This document shows, piece after piece, positions 41,211-48,621 of a DNA stretch of 64,000 nt. Numbering within the stretch: the stretch's first letter is position 1; every line of letters starts with the position of its first letter. The translations under genes were made by a program, and so were the position numbers. Origin of the DNA: Mycobacterium sp. OAS707 (GTDB lineage: Bacteria; Actinomycetota; Actinomycetes; Mycobacteriales; Mycobacteriaceae); the NCBI RefSeq assembly GCF_014873705.1, contig NZ_JADBDS010000001.1, positions 1,488,001-1,552,000 on the forward strand. The letters are read 5' to 3'. Below the pieces are notes generated by a model, which worked only from the letters and a program-made list of their open reading frames with translations, was not told where the DNA came from and searched no databases.

Positions 41211-41417
41211 ATGCAAGACAACGAGCAGCTCCCCGACGACGTCCCGGTCGCCGATGCAGTCGAGCAGCACCGGCCAGCCAGCGAATCGGTTCCCGACGAA
41301 GAGGCTACCGTCGAGCCGTCGCAGGACGCGCCACTGGAGGCGGCGGGCGCCGACTGGCAGGAACAGCTCGAAACCGTTGAGCTGGACCCGGAGTTCGATG
41401 AGGTCGACCGGCCATGA
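41211..41417 (+). CDS. Small acidic hypothetical protein
   Basis: 68 aa, with about a third of its residues Asp or Glu, no TM and no Cys. The C-terminal part WQEQLETVELDPEFDEVDRP is the most structured-looking. It resembles small acidic stress proteins but I do not recognise a family. ATG 41211 follows the SigF promoter by about ten bases, and its stop overlaps the SDR start by 4 nt, which supports it being real. First gene of the SigF operon. Confidence 0.7.
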   Translation: MQDNEQLPDDVPVADAVEQHRPASESVPDEEATVEPSQDAPLEAAGADWQEQLETVELDPEFDEVDRP

Positions 41418-42259
41418 CCGATCCCGACGGTGTCATTTCCTACCCAGGCGAGACGTCCGAAATGGACGAACAGCCGCGCGACGAAATGCGCGAGTACGTC
41501 GGACGCGACCTGTTGCACGGCAAGTGCGCGCTAATCACTGGCGGGGATTCCGGTATCGGACGCGCGGTCGCGGTGGCGTTCGCGAAGGAAGGTGCAGACG
41601 TCGCGATCGCCTACCTCGAGGAAAACGACGACGCGGCGCACACCGCCGAGCTGGTCGAACACGCTGGGCGACGCTGCGTGCGGTTGCCTGGCGACCTCGC
41701 AGATCCAGCGCACTGCCGCGCGATCGTCGAGCGCACTACCGAAGCGTTGGGTGGGCTCGACATCCTGGTGAACAACGTCGCGTATCAAAACCCCACCGAC
41801 AAGTTCACCGACATCTCCGACGACCAGTGGCGTCGCACCTTCGCGGTGAACATCGACAGTTTCTTCCACGTCACGAAAGCAGCGCTCGAGCACATTCCCG
41901 ACGGCGGCGCGATCATCAACACGGGTTCGATCAACGGCCTTCGGGGCAACAAGACGCTGATTGACTACTCCGCGACCAAGGGTGCGGTGCTGGCGCTGAC
42001 GTATTCGCTTGCCCAATCGCTTGCAGAGCGCCGCATCCGCGTCAACTGTGTTGCGCCCGGCCCGGTGTGGACACCTCTGATTCCCGCGACCATGGATACT
42101 GAAAAAGTCGAATCATTCGGCGAGCAGACGCCTTTCGGGCGCGCGGCTCAACCCGACGAGATCGCGCCCTCCTACGTGTTTTTCGCCGCGGCGCAGATGT
42201 CGTCCTATTACAGCGGCGAGGTACTTGCCCCCATCGGCGGTGAGACGCTTCCCGGCTGA
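41414..42259 (+). CDS. Short-chain dehydrogenase/reductase of the general-stress (YhdF/YghA-like) type
   Basis: 281 aa. After an acidic ~35-residue N-terminal extension typical of stress-induced SDRs, it has the cofactor motif CALITGGDSGIGRAVAVAFAKEGADV, LVNNVAYQ (NNxA), INTGSINGLRG (catalytic Ser) and YSATKGAV (YxxxK). NAD(P)-dependent oxidoreductase on an unknown alcohol or aldehyde; YhdF/YghA relatives are under general stress sigma factors. ATGA overlap with the preceding acidic peptide gene. Confidence 0.92.
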   Translation: MTDPDGVISYPGETSEMDEQPRDEMREYVGRDLLHGKCALITGGDSGIGRAVAVAFAKEGADVAIAYLEENDDAAHTAELVEHAGRRCVRLPGDLADPAHCRAIVERTTEALGGLDILVNNVAYQNPTDKFTDISDDQWRRTFAVNIDSFFHVTKAALEHIPDGGAIINTGSINGLRGNKTLIDYSATKGAVLALTYSLAQSLAERRIRVNCVAPGPVWTPLIPATMDTEKVESFGEQTPFGRAAQPDEIAPSYVFFAAAQMSSYYSGEVLAPIGGETLPG

Positions 42260-42270
42260 CAGGAGCCGCG

Positions 42271-42735
42271 ATGGCACAACAAGGTGAGCGTCTGCGACGG
42301 TGGCGCACCCTGGCTCTTCTCGCGGCGTTCTTCGTCGGTCTCGGCCTGTTGTTGACGCAGTGTCCTGCGAACAGGGACGGTATGCCTGGCCAACTGGCGC
42401 AATCCATGGATGAGACCGTGAACTCTGCGCGCAGTGGCGCCCTTGCCATCGACCTCTGGCTGCAGCGACGGTCCACGAATCAACTTGCCAGCGTGCAGAT
42501 CTCGGATGCCCGTGATGAAGTGGTGAAAGCGTACAAGGGAGTTGCGCAGCTGAGGGCCGAAGACCCCGCGGACATCAGGCGTCAGCAGATGCTCACGCAG
42601 TCGATGACCAAGATCATCGGCCAGCTCAATGCTGCATCGGCCACGCTGCGCACGATTACCCGCGAGCCAACCTTGGACTCGGTGCGTGCCAGCCTGCTGG
42701 CGTCGGCCGATGCACTGGAGTCGGGATACCGCTGA
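42271..42735 (+). CDS. Membrane-anchored hypothetical protein of the SigF operon
   Basis: 154 aa. A basic N-terminus and one TM (LALLAAFFVGLGLLLTQC) leave a helical C-terminal domain outside. The Cys after LLTQ does not make a good lipobox because Gln precedes it. The exported part is helical and Ala/Ser-rich, without known motifs. It stands 11 nt after the SDR and overlaps the transporter gene by one base (TGATG). Possibly a partner of the transporter. Family unknown to me. Confidence 0.7.
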   Translation: MAQQGERLRRWRTLALLAAFFVGLGLLLTQCPANRDGMPGQLAQSMDETVNSARSGALAIDLWLQRRSTNQLASVQISDARDEVVKAYKGVAQLRAEDPADIRRQQMLTQSMTKIIGQLNAASATLRTITREPTLDSVRASLLASADALESGYR

Positions 42736-43964
42736 TGAAGAAGATATTCGCGGTAGCCCTTGGCATCCTCACCGCAATCGGCGGCTTTCTCGACATCGGC
42801 GACCTGGTGATGAATGCCGTCGTCGGTTCCCGGTTCGGGTTGGCGCTCGCTTGGGTCGTGGTAGTCGGAATCGTCGGCATCTGTTTGTTCGCCGAGATGG
42901 CCGGCCGCGTCGCCGTCGTCAGTGGTCGGGCAACCTTTGAAATCATCCGGGAACGGTTGGGGCCCAAGATGGCCGGCGCGAACCTGGGTGCGTCGTTCTT
43001 CATCAACATGATGACATTGACGGCCGAGATCGGTGGCGTCGCACTCGCGTTGCAATTGGCCACCGATGTGGGCCGATTCATGTGGATTCCGGTCGCCGCA
43101 TTCGCGGTCTGGGTGGTGATCTGGCGCGTGGGCTTCCAGGTCATGGAAAACGTGACCGGTCTGCTCGGCCTGTGCCTCATCGTGTTCGCCGTCGCCGTCT
43201 TTCTGCTGCACCCGAATTGGGGCGATCTCGCCCACCAAGCTGCCGCGCCCGTGATTCCGGAAAAGGAATCGGCGGCCATGTATTGGTATTTCGCGATTGG
43301 ACTGTTCGGTGCCGCGATGACGCCCTACGAGGTCTTCTTCTTCTCGTCCGGCGCGGTCGAAGAGCGTTGGACCGACAAGGATCTGGGCACCGCCAGGCTC
43401 AACGTGATGGTCGGCTTCCCATTGGGTGGCATTCTTTCGATCGCCATCGCGGCCTGTGCGGCGGTCGTGCTGCTGCCCGCCCAGATCGAAGTGACTTCGC
43501 TTTCGCAGATCGTCATGCCGGTCGTGGCGGCGGGCGGCAAGCTCGCCTTGGCCTTCGCGATCGTCGGCATCGTCGCCGCCACCTTCGGTGCAGCCCTGGA
43601 GACCACGCTTTCGGCCGGTTACATCATCGCCCAATTTCTGGGCTGGCCATGGGGCAAATTCCGCCGTCCGGCGCAAGCCGCGCGCTTCCACGTGTTGATG
43701 TTCGTCGCCATCGTGCTCGGCGTCGCGGTGCTGTTCACCGGCGTCGACCCGATCATGGTCACGGAGTATTCGGTGGTGTTCTCCGCCATCGCTTTGCCCC
43801 TGACCTATCTACCGATCCTCATCGTGGCCAACGATTCTCAGTACATGGGCGAAAAAACGAACGGGCGCCTGATCAATGCGCTCGGCTCGGTGTACCTGGT
43901 GATCATCCTGGCCGCCTCGCTGGCTGCCATTCCTCTGATGATCGTGACGGGAGCAGGACAATGA
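42735..43964 (+). CDS. Nramp (SLC11)-like transporter with altered metal-site motifs
   Basis: 409 aa with about eleven hydrophobic segments in the Nramp fold. In canonical manganese/iron Nramps, TM1 carries D-P-G-N and TM6 carries M-P-H. Here TM1 reads D20-I-G-D23 and TM6 reads A-M195-T-P-Y198, so the Pro, Asn and His of the site are replaced while the first Asp and the Met are kept. This suggests different ion selectivity, for example magnesium-type or proton-coupled transport of another substrate. Co-expressed with stress proteins from the SigF promoter at 41175. Overlaps the PRC-barrel gene by 4 nt. Confidence 0.82.
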   Translation: MKKIFAVALGILTAIGGFLDIGDLVMNAVVGSRFGLALAWVVVVGIVGICLFAEMAGRVAVVSGRATFEIIRERLGPKMAGANLGASFFINMMTLTAEIGGVALALQLATDVGRFMWIPVAAFAVWVVIWRVGFQVMENVTGLLGLCLIVFAVAVFLLHPNWGDLAHQAAAPVIPEKESAAMYWYFAIGLFGAAMTPYEVFFFSSGAVEERWTDKDLGTARLNVMVGFPLGGILSIAIAACAAVVLLPAQIEVTSLSQIVMPVVAAGGKLALAFAIVGIVAATFGAALETTLSAGYIIAQFLGWPWGKFRRPAQAARFHVLMFVAIVLGVAVLFTGVDPIMVTEYSVVFSAIALPLTYLPILIVANDSQYMGEKTNGRLINALGSVYLVIILAASLAAIPLMIVTGAGQ

Positions 43965-44326
43965 CCACACTCGACGCGCGACTGCACCTACTGGACCGCC
44001 AATTGCTCGACGATGACGACGCTCCCGTCGGCATCGTCGATGACCTCGAGCTCAGCGATTTCGATGTGGACAAAGACATCCCGTCGGGCACGCCTGCCCC
44101 GCGGGTGACCGGCATCCTGTCTGGCCGAGTGGTCGCTACTCGCATCTTCGGCGGATCACCGCCGCGGTCGCGGCTCCAGGAAATTCCATGGAATCTCGTC
44201 GATTCTGTCGGCACGGTGATAAAGCTCAAGCCGACCGAGATGACATTCGACGTCGGGTGGGTCGAGCGGTGGTTGCGTGACCGCATCATCAAACACATCC
44301 CCGGGGGCAGGCATGCAACTGAGTAG
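43961..44326 (+). CDS. PRC-barrel domain protein, copy 1
   Basis: 121 aa from ATG 43961 (ATGA overlap with the transporter). The sequence ARLHLLDRQLLDDDDAPVGIVDDLEL, then an ILSG segment and IPWNLVDSVGTVIKLK, reads as a PRC-barrel: a small beta-barrel with the DxxGxxVG-like turn. PRC-barrels mediate protein or RNA contacts. It overlaps the next PRC-barrel gene by 14 nt. Precise role unknown. Confidence 0.75.
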   Translation: MTTLDARLHLLDRQLLDDDDAPVGIVDDLELSDFDVDKDIPSGTPAPRVTGILSGRVVATRIFGGSPPRSRLQEIPWNLVDSVGTVIKLKPTEMTFDVGWVERWLRDRIIKHIPGGRHATE

Positions 44327-44654
44327 CTTGTTGGGCCTGCGCGTCATGGATGCGGCACAACACCCGGTCGGCACCGTCGTCGATGTTCGGCTCACCATGA
44401 CCGGCGACCGCGAGCACGGCCCGGCAGCGCCCCGGGTGCTGGGGCTGGTGATCAGCCCCCACACGAGGTCCGCGTTCCTGGGATACGAACGCTCCGATGC
44501 AGACGCACCTGTGATGCTTGCCTCACTGCTGCGCTGGCGGCATCGCGGCACCTTCCTCGCCGCCTGGGAGGACGTGGCGCGGGTCGGGTCTGACCTGGTC
44601 AAGCTGCGCGCCGGGTACACCCGCCAATCTGCGGTTCTCCGCCAAGGTGATTGA
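44313..44654 (+). CDS. PRC-barrel domain protein, copy 2
   Basis: 113 aa from ATG 44313, with GGGGGCAGG upstream. PRC-barrel start LSSLLGLRVMDAAQHPVGTVVDVRLTM, then VLGLVISPHTRSAFLGYERSDA. Two such genes in tandem at the end of the SigF operon suggest a hetero-oligomer. An inverted repeat without a T-tract follows 43 nt later. Confidence 0.75.
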   Translation: MQLSSLLGLRVMDAAQHPVGTVVDVRLTMTGDREHGPAAPRVLGLVISPHTRSAFLGYERSDADAPVMLASLLRWRHRGTFLAAWEDVARVGSDLVKLRAGYTRQSAVLRQGD

Positions 44655-44661
44655 TCGTCAC

Positions 44662-44688
44662 GTTTAGCCCCCCGGCCGGACCGGGAAC
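44662..44688 (+). promoter_or_regulatory. Possible SigF-type promoter of csbD
   Basis: GTTT (44662-44665), 17 nt, GGGAAC (44683-44688). The -10 part differs from GGGTAY at one key position. It would give a leader of about 95 nt. csbD-type genes are general stress genes, so SigF control is plausible, but the match is imperfect. Confidence 0.35.
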
Positions 44689-44696
44689 CCCGCAAT

Positions 44697-44719
44697 CACG
44701 TGGGGAGATTCCCCTCGTG
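44697..44719. repeat. Inverted repeat between the PRC-barrel gene and csbD
   Basis: CACGTGGGGA-GAT-TCCCCTCGTG; nine of ten positions pair. No T-tract follows, so it is more likely an operator or a leader hairpin of csbD than an intrinsic terminator. Confidence 0.55.
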
Positions 44720-44788
44720 CCGCCCGCAAGGGCTGACGCTCAAGAAGTGGGCAACGACCGATCCAGCCAAATACGCGGAAAGGTAAGC

Positions 44789-45034
44789 ATGACCGACAAG
44801 AAGAACACCGGTCCTGAAGAAGGCATCAAGGGCGTCGTCGAGGACGTCAAGGGCAAGGCCAAGGAAGCGGTCGGCACTGTGACGGGCCGCGACGACATGG
44901 TCCGCGAGGGCAAGGCTCAGCAGGACAAGGCCGACGCTCAGCAGGACGTCGCGAAGAAGGAAGCGCAGGCCGACTCGGCTCGCGCAGGCGCCAAGGCTGC
45001 CGAGAAACGCCAGGAAGCCGAGCAGCGTCCGTAA
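44789..45034 (+). CDS. CsbD-family stress protein
   Basis: 81 aa from ATG 44789 with GGAAAGG upstream. CsbD-like: EEGIKGVVEDVKGKAKEAVGTVTGRDDMVREGKAQQDKADA, a hydrophilic Lys/Asp/Ala-rich helical protein. CsbD is a general-stress protein in Bacillus of unknown biochemical role. A strong bidirectional terminator follows the stop. Low-complexity composition is normal for the family. Confidence 0.9.
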   Translation: MTDKKNTGPEEGIKGVVEDVKGKAKEAVGTVTGRDDMVREGKAQQDKADAQQDVAKKEAQADSARAGAKAAEKRQEAEQRP

Positions 45035-45045
45035 GCACTCGATGG

Positions 45046-45075
45046 AAAAGGCCCAGCCGATCGGCTGGGCCTTTT
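45046..45075. terminator. Bidirectional intrinsic terminator between csbD and usfY
   Basis: A perfect 15-bp palindrome (AAAAGGCCCAGCCGA and its complement) with T-runs on both strands: TTTTT on the plus strand and TTTT on the minus strand. It sits 12 nt after csbD and 11 nt after usfY, the two converging genes. Confidence 0.92.
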
Positions 45076-45085
45076 TCTTATGCCG

Positions 45086-45394
45086 TCAACTACTGGGGCG
45101 CTGTCGATGCGCATCGGGATGCTCTGCGTACCAACGCTCTTCGATACGACGCACGCGCATGTGCTCGATCAGCAGCCAGCCCGCGCCGATGATGAAACCC
45201 GCGCCGGCAAGAGACGACAGTGTCAATCCGACGTCATGGTGCCCAGTGGCGAACGCCGCAAGGCACGACACGAAAAGCACCAGGGCAACGCCGATCACGA
45301 TGAGCCCCGGCATGATCTTGTTGTCCTTCATCGACTCGCCGGCATGTGGCCGTGTTGTCCTCGCGTGGTCGACGGGATCCTTTGGGCCCTTCAT
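45086..45394 (-). CDS. usfY: UsfY-like small membrane protein
   Basis: 102 aa. It matches the UsfY family (Rv3288c) in the N-terminal DPVDHARTTRPHAGES motif, two TMs (MPGLIVIGVALVLFVSCLAAFATGHH and LAGAGFIIGAGWLLIEHMRV) and the tail RIEERWYAEHPDAHRQR. AGGAG lies five nt before ATG 45394, and a SigF-type promoter lies upstream. Function unknown. In M. tuberculosis usfY is beside usfX-sigF; here 6.5 kb of extra stress genes intervene. Confidence 0.88.
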   Translation of the reverse strand: MKGPKDPVDHARTTRPHAGESMKDNKIMPGLIVIGVALVLFVSCLAAFATGHHDVGLTLSSLAGAGFIIGAGWLLIEHMRVRRIEERWYAEHPDAHRQRPSS

Positions 45395-45453
45395 CGGTAC
45401 TCCTCTCTCGGATACCTACACCCGCCAAACAGGGGCTGATTTCAACGGTAGGC

Positions 45454-45479
45454 CTACCCGACACCGTTATGGGGAAAAC
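45454..45479 (-). promoter_or_regulatory. SigF promoter of usfY
   Basis: On the minus strand GTTT (45476-45479), 16 nt, GGGTAG (45454-45459). It fits the SigF consensus and would give a leader of about 50 nt before usfY. Confidence 0.7.
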
Positions 45480-45517
45480 GCCAGGTAAAGCCGACTTCTC
45501 GTCGGTAATGGCGGCTC

Positions 45518-45895
45518 TCAGGCGCCGAAAACGGCAGGGCCCGCCAGGGTCGGCATGCTCATCGTCAGCACCACCAGCATCAAGGTGAACAGGAACCACC
45601 CTGCGCCCTGCCATGCCCACCAGTTCTTGTGGCTGCGCCAGGTCTGATAGGTGCGGACAAAGGACCGCAGTCCGCCGACCAGCAGGATGATCGGCGCACC
45701 GACGGCGAGCAGGGTGCGCTGAGGTACGCCGCACGCCGCGGTGTCCGCTGTCGCGCCGTTGCATGTGCTGACCCATAGGGCTGCGGTGACAAGATACGCC
45801 ACCGCGAGCAACACGACCACGAGAGCAAACCGCAGGGCCGCTCGCACGTTTGCGTCGTCGTGTTGCACGTCGTTGGGGCTATGAGAGACAGCCAC
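45518..45895 (-). CDS. Small integral membrane protein, hypothetical
   Basis: 125 aa from GTG 45895, with TGGAG upstream. Three hydrophobic segments (FALVVVLLAVAYLVTAALWV, TLLAVGAPIILLVGGL, AGWFLFTLMLVVLTMSM) flank a Cys-containing loop (CNGATADTAACG) that could form a disulfide outside. No family recognised. It lies between usfY and the PAS-ANTAR gene on the same strand, outside any obvious operon. Confidence 0.7.
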   Translation of the reverse strand: MAVSHSPNDVQHDDANVRAALRFALVVVLLAVAYLVTAALWVSTCNGATADTAACGVPQRTLLAVGAPIILLVGGLRSFVRTYQTWRSHKNWWAWQGAGWFLFTLMLVVLTMSMPTLAGPAVFGA

Positions 45896-45974
45896 TTCCG
45901 CACTCCAAATTCGCTGCTAGACCACCCGCAATCAGATGTCGGACAGAATTCCCTGTCCATACAGCGAATAAACC

Positions 45975-46655
45975 TCAGGATTCGACGCGGTAATGCGCCG
46001 TCAGCAGCAACCTGTCGTAGACCGCGCGGGCCGGCAGCACCTCGTCATAGGGGAGGTCGAGGAAGTCTTTCGCGATTTGCTCCGCCAGCGCGCGCAGTTT
46101 GGTGTTGGTTTCCTGCGAACGCCATTTCAGCAGCTCGAACGCGGAGTCGGCGCTGATCCGGTAGATCAGCATCAGCATGCCCTTGGCCTGTTCGATGCCG
46201 CTTCGGGCCTCGGCGATCTCGGCCACCGCCTCCGAGACGCTCTCATCGTGGGCCTCTTGGACGGTCGGCGTGACGTCGACGTAGAAGCCGTGGGTGCCGA
46301 TGACCACACCGGCGTCGTCGAAGATCTGGTCACCGACGACCACGACATGGTGGACATCGCCTCTGGTGTCGATGATCCGATGCCGGGTCGAGAAAGCCCC
46401 CGCGGTGCGCCGGATCTCGTCCAACGTGTCGGCGACCTGTCCGTAGTCGTCTGGATGCTTGTGCGACAGCACAAGGTCGGTGGTCGGATGCACAGTCCCT
46501 GGCTGATAGCCGTGCATGTGCTCGACCTGAGGTGACCACTCCCAGCGCTCGTCGGCGAAATAAAACCGGAACCAACCGATGCGCTGGGGCTCGCCGCCTG
46601 CCAGTGCGTGCTCGACGGGCGTTTGCCCCTCGAGGTCGGTCAGCTCATCGGTCAT
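45975..46655 (-). CDS. PAS-ANTAR regulatory protein
   Basis: 226 aa. An N-terminal PAS fold-3-type sensor (RIGWFRFYFADERWEWSPQVEHMHGY, then HPDDYGQVADTL and RHRIIDTRGDVHHVVVVGDQI) is followed by an ANTAR domain (IEQAKGMLMLIYRISADSAFELLKWRSQETNTKLRALAEQI). ANTAR domains bind dual hexaloop RNAs to prevent transcription termination. Mycobacteria encode several PAS-ANTAR proteins. A TAATCT box (46662-46667) ends 7 nt before the ATG, so the start is probably leaderless. Confidence 0.92.
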   Translation of the reverse strand: MTDELTDLEGQTPVEHALAGGEPQRIGWFRFYFADERWEWSPQVEHMHGYQPGTVHPTTDLVLSHKHPDDYGQVADTLDEIRRTAGAFSTRHRIIDTRGDVHHVVVVGDQIFDDAGVVIGTHGFYVDVTPTVQEAHDESVSEAVAEIAEARSGIEQAKGMLMLIYRISADSAFELLKWRSQETNTKLRALAEQIAKDFLDLPYDEVLPARAVYDRLLLTAHYRVES

Positions 46656-46761
46656 GATGCGAGATTAACCCCGCTAACGACGGCGCTGCATCCAAGCTCG
46701 TCGAGTAGTTCGCTATCCGGACAGACGACTGCTGTCGGCCCTGGCTCGTAGCATTCGGCCC

Positions 46762-47298
46762 GTGAGGTTGAAGGTGTATCTCTTTGCCGGGGTCGTATCA
46801 AGTGTCGCCGCATACCTTCTCGGCCTCGCCCCGGCATGGAGTCTAGTGGTCGGCACACTCGCGCCTGCGGCGCTCGCGGCGCTGCCTCACTTCCTACGTG
46901 GCGCTCTGGCCGGCCTTCGCACTCACGACGACACCGCGGCCGAAATGTCGGGAATAGAATTCGAGGACTACGTCGCGCGGGTGGTCCGGTCGTGTGGCGT
47001 CCCGGTGATCATGACGTCGGTGACAGGCGACTGGGGCGTCGACATCATTGTCGGTCGACGGCCCAATCGTCTTGCGATTCAATGCAAGCGGCAGGCCCGG
47101 CCGGTCGGAACGAGTGCCATTCAGGAAGTGGTGGCTGGCGCGCCCATGCAGGATTGCGCAAAGACGATGGTGGTGACCAACCACGAATTCACGCCTGCGG
47201 CACGCAAACTCGCGGAGTTGCACGGCTGCGAGCTCGTCGGCCGAACCGAACTGACCCGGTTGCGGTCGACGATTCGCCGGCTCACCGCATCTGGTTGA
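46762..47298 (+). CDS. Membrane-anchored Mrr-like restriction endonuclease domain protein
   Basis: 178 aa from GTG 46762, with a TAGCAT box (46749-46754) 8 nt upstream (leaderless). Two hydrophobic segments at residues ~4-50 anchor it. Then comes an Mrr_cat domain: GIEFEDYVARVV, catalytic Asp94 in DWGVDIIV and Gln107-x-Lys109 in IQCKRQ, then TSAIQEVVAGAPMQ and VVTNHEFTPAARKLA. The Q-x-K form of the PD-(D/E)xK site is usual for Mrr. No partner methyltransferase is nearby. It overlaps the end of lat by 17 nt, tail to tail. Confidence 0.85.
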   Translation: MRLKVYLFAGVVSSVAAYLLGLAPAWSLVVGTLAPAALAALPHFLRGALAGLRTHDDTAAEMSGIEFEDYVARVVRSCGVPVIMTSVTGDWGVDIIVGRRPNRLAIQCKRQARPVGTSAIQEVVAGAPMQDCAKTMVVTNHEFTPAARKLAELHGCELVGRTELTRLRSTIRRLTASG

Positions 47299-48616
47299 GC
47301 ACCTGGCGCACCGCTTCCACGGCGACGTCGATCTCCTCGCGCGAAACCGTCAGCGCCGGACGGAACCGCACGCTGTCGGCGCCGCTGGCCAGCATGATGA
47401 CCCGGCGGTCCCAGAGCCGACGGATCAGCTCGTCGCGCTCAGCGCCGCTCGGCAGGCTGAACGCGCACATCAGCCCGCGGCCACGCACGTCGAGCACCAA
47501 GCCCGGGAATTCCGTTGCCAGATTCTCGAGGCGGTCCAGCAGATAGCGGCCCGCCTTGGCAGCCCGCAACATCAAATCCTCGGCCTCGATGGTCTCCAGG
47601 ATGCGGCGCGACCGCACCATGTCGACCAGGTTGCCGCCCCACGTGGAGTTGATCCGCGAGCTGACGGCGAACACGTTCTCGGGCACCTCGTCGACCCGGC
47701 GGCCGGCCATGATGCCGCAGACCTGAGTCTTCTTGCCGAAGGCGACGACGTCGGGCGCGACGCCCAATTGCTGGTAGGCCCAAGGGGTTCCGGTCAGTCC
47801 GCAACCGGTCTGCACCTCGTCGAAGATCAGCAGTGCGTCGAACTCGTCGCACAGCTCGCGCATTGCCGCGAAGAACTGCGGACGGAAGTGCCTGTCGCCG
47901 CCCTCCCCCTGGATCGGCTCGGCGATGAAGCAGGCGATGTCGTGTGGATGTGCCTCGAATGCCGCGCGGGCCTGACGCAGTGTCTCGGCCTCGACGGCGT
48001 CCATGGCCGCCTCATCCATGCCAGGCCGGATGACTGGCGCGTCGATGCGGGGCCAGTCGAACTTGGGGAACCGCGCGACCTTGTTGGGGTCGGTGTTGGT
48101 CAGTGACAGCGTGTAGCCGCTGCGGCCGTGGAACGCGCCGCGCAGATGCAACACCCTGGTGCCGAGTTCGGGATCCCGGCCGTGCGCCTCGTTGTGACGA
48201 CTCTTCCAGTCGAACGCCACCTTCAGTGCGTTCTCGACAGCGAGCGCTCCGCCGTCGACGAAGAACAGGTGCGGCAACGCCGGGTCGCCGAGCACGCGGG
48301 CGAACGTGTCGACGAAGCGGGCCATCGGCACGCTGTAGACATCGGAGTTGCTCGGCTTGTTCACCGCCGCCTGTGCGAGCTCAGCGCGAAACGCCTCGTC
48401 GTCGGCCAACGCGGGGTGGTTCATCCCAAGCGCGGAGGACGCGAAGAAGGTGAACATGTCGAGGTAGCGCTCGCCGGTACGCGCGTCCACCAGATACGAG
48501 CCCGAGGACTGGTCGATGTCGAGGACGAAGTCCAGCCCATCGGCCAGGATGCTGCGGGCGAGCACCTTGCGGACGTCATCGGGGCGCAGGGCAGCAGGTG
48601 TCAGCACAGCGGTCAT
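47282..48616 (-). CDS. lat: L-lysine epsilon-aminotransferase
   Basis: 444 aa, the length of Rv3290c. PLP enzyme that moves the epsilon-amino group of lysine to 2-oxoglutarate, giving alpha-aminoadipate semialdehyde. The substrate and cofactor motifs include LFFVDGGALAVENALKVAFDWK, IAEPIQGEGGDRHF, LIFDEVQTGCGLTG and the PLP-binding Lys in AFGKKTQVCG. A TAAGAT box ends 7 nt before ATG 48616, so the mRNA is probably leaderless. That box lies in one arm of a long inverted repeat whose other arm is inside lrpA. In M. tuberculosis lat is strongly induced in starvation. Confidence 0.97.
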   Translation of the reverse strand: MTAVLTPAALRPDDVRKVLARSILADGLDFVLDIDQSSGSYLVDARTGERYLDMFTFFASSALGMNHPALADDEAFRAELAQAAVNKPSNSDVYSVPMARFVDTFARVLGDPALPHLFFVDGGALAVENALKVAFDWKSRHNEAHGRDPELGTRVLHLRGAFHGRSGYTLSLTNTDPNKVARFPKFDWPRIDAPVIRPGMDEAAMDAVEAETLRQARAAFEAHPHDIACFIAEPIQGEGGDRHFRPQFFAAMRELCDEFDALLIFDEVQTGCGLTGTPWAYQQLGVAPDVVAFGKKTQVCGIMAGRRVDEVPENVFAVSSRINSTWGGNLVDMVRSRRILETIEAEDLMLRAAKAGRYLLDRLENLATEFPGLVLDVRGRGLMCAFSLPSGAERDELIRRLWDRRVIMLASGADSVRFRPALTVSREEIDVAVEAVRQVLNQMR

Positions 48617-48621
48617 GAGAC

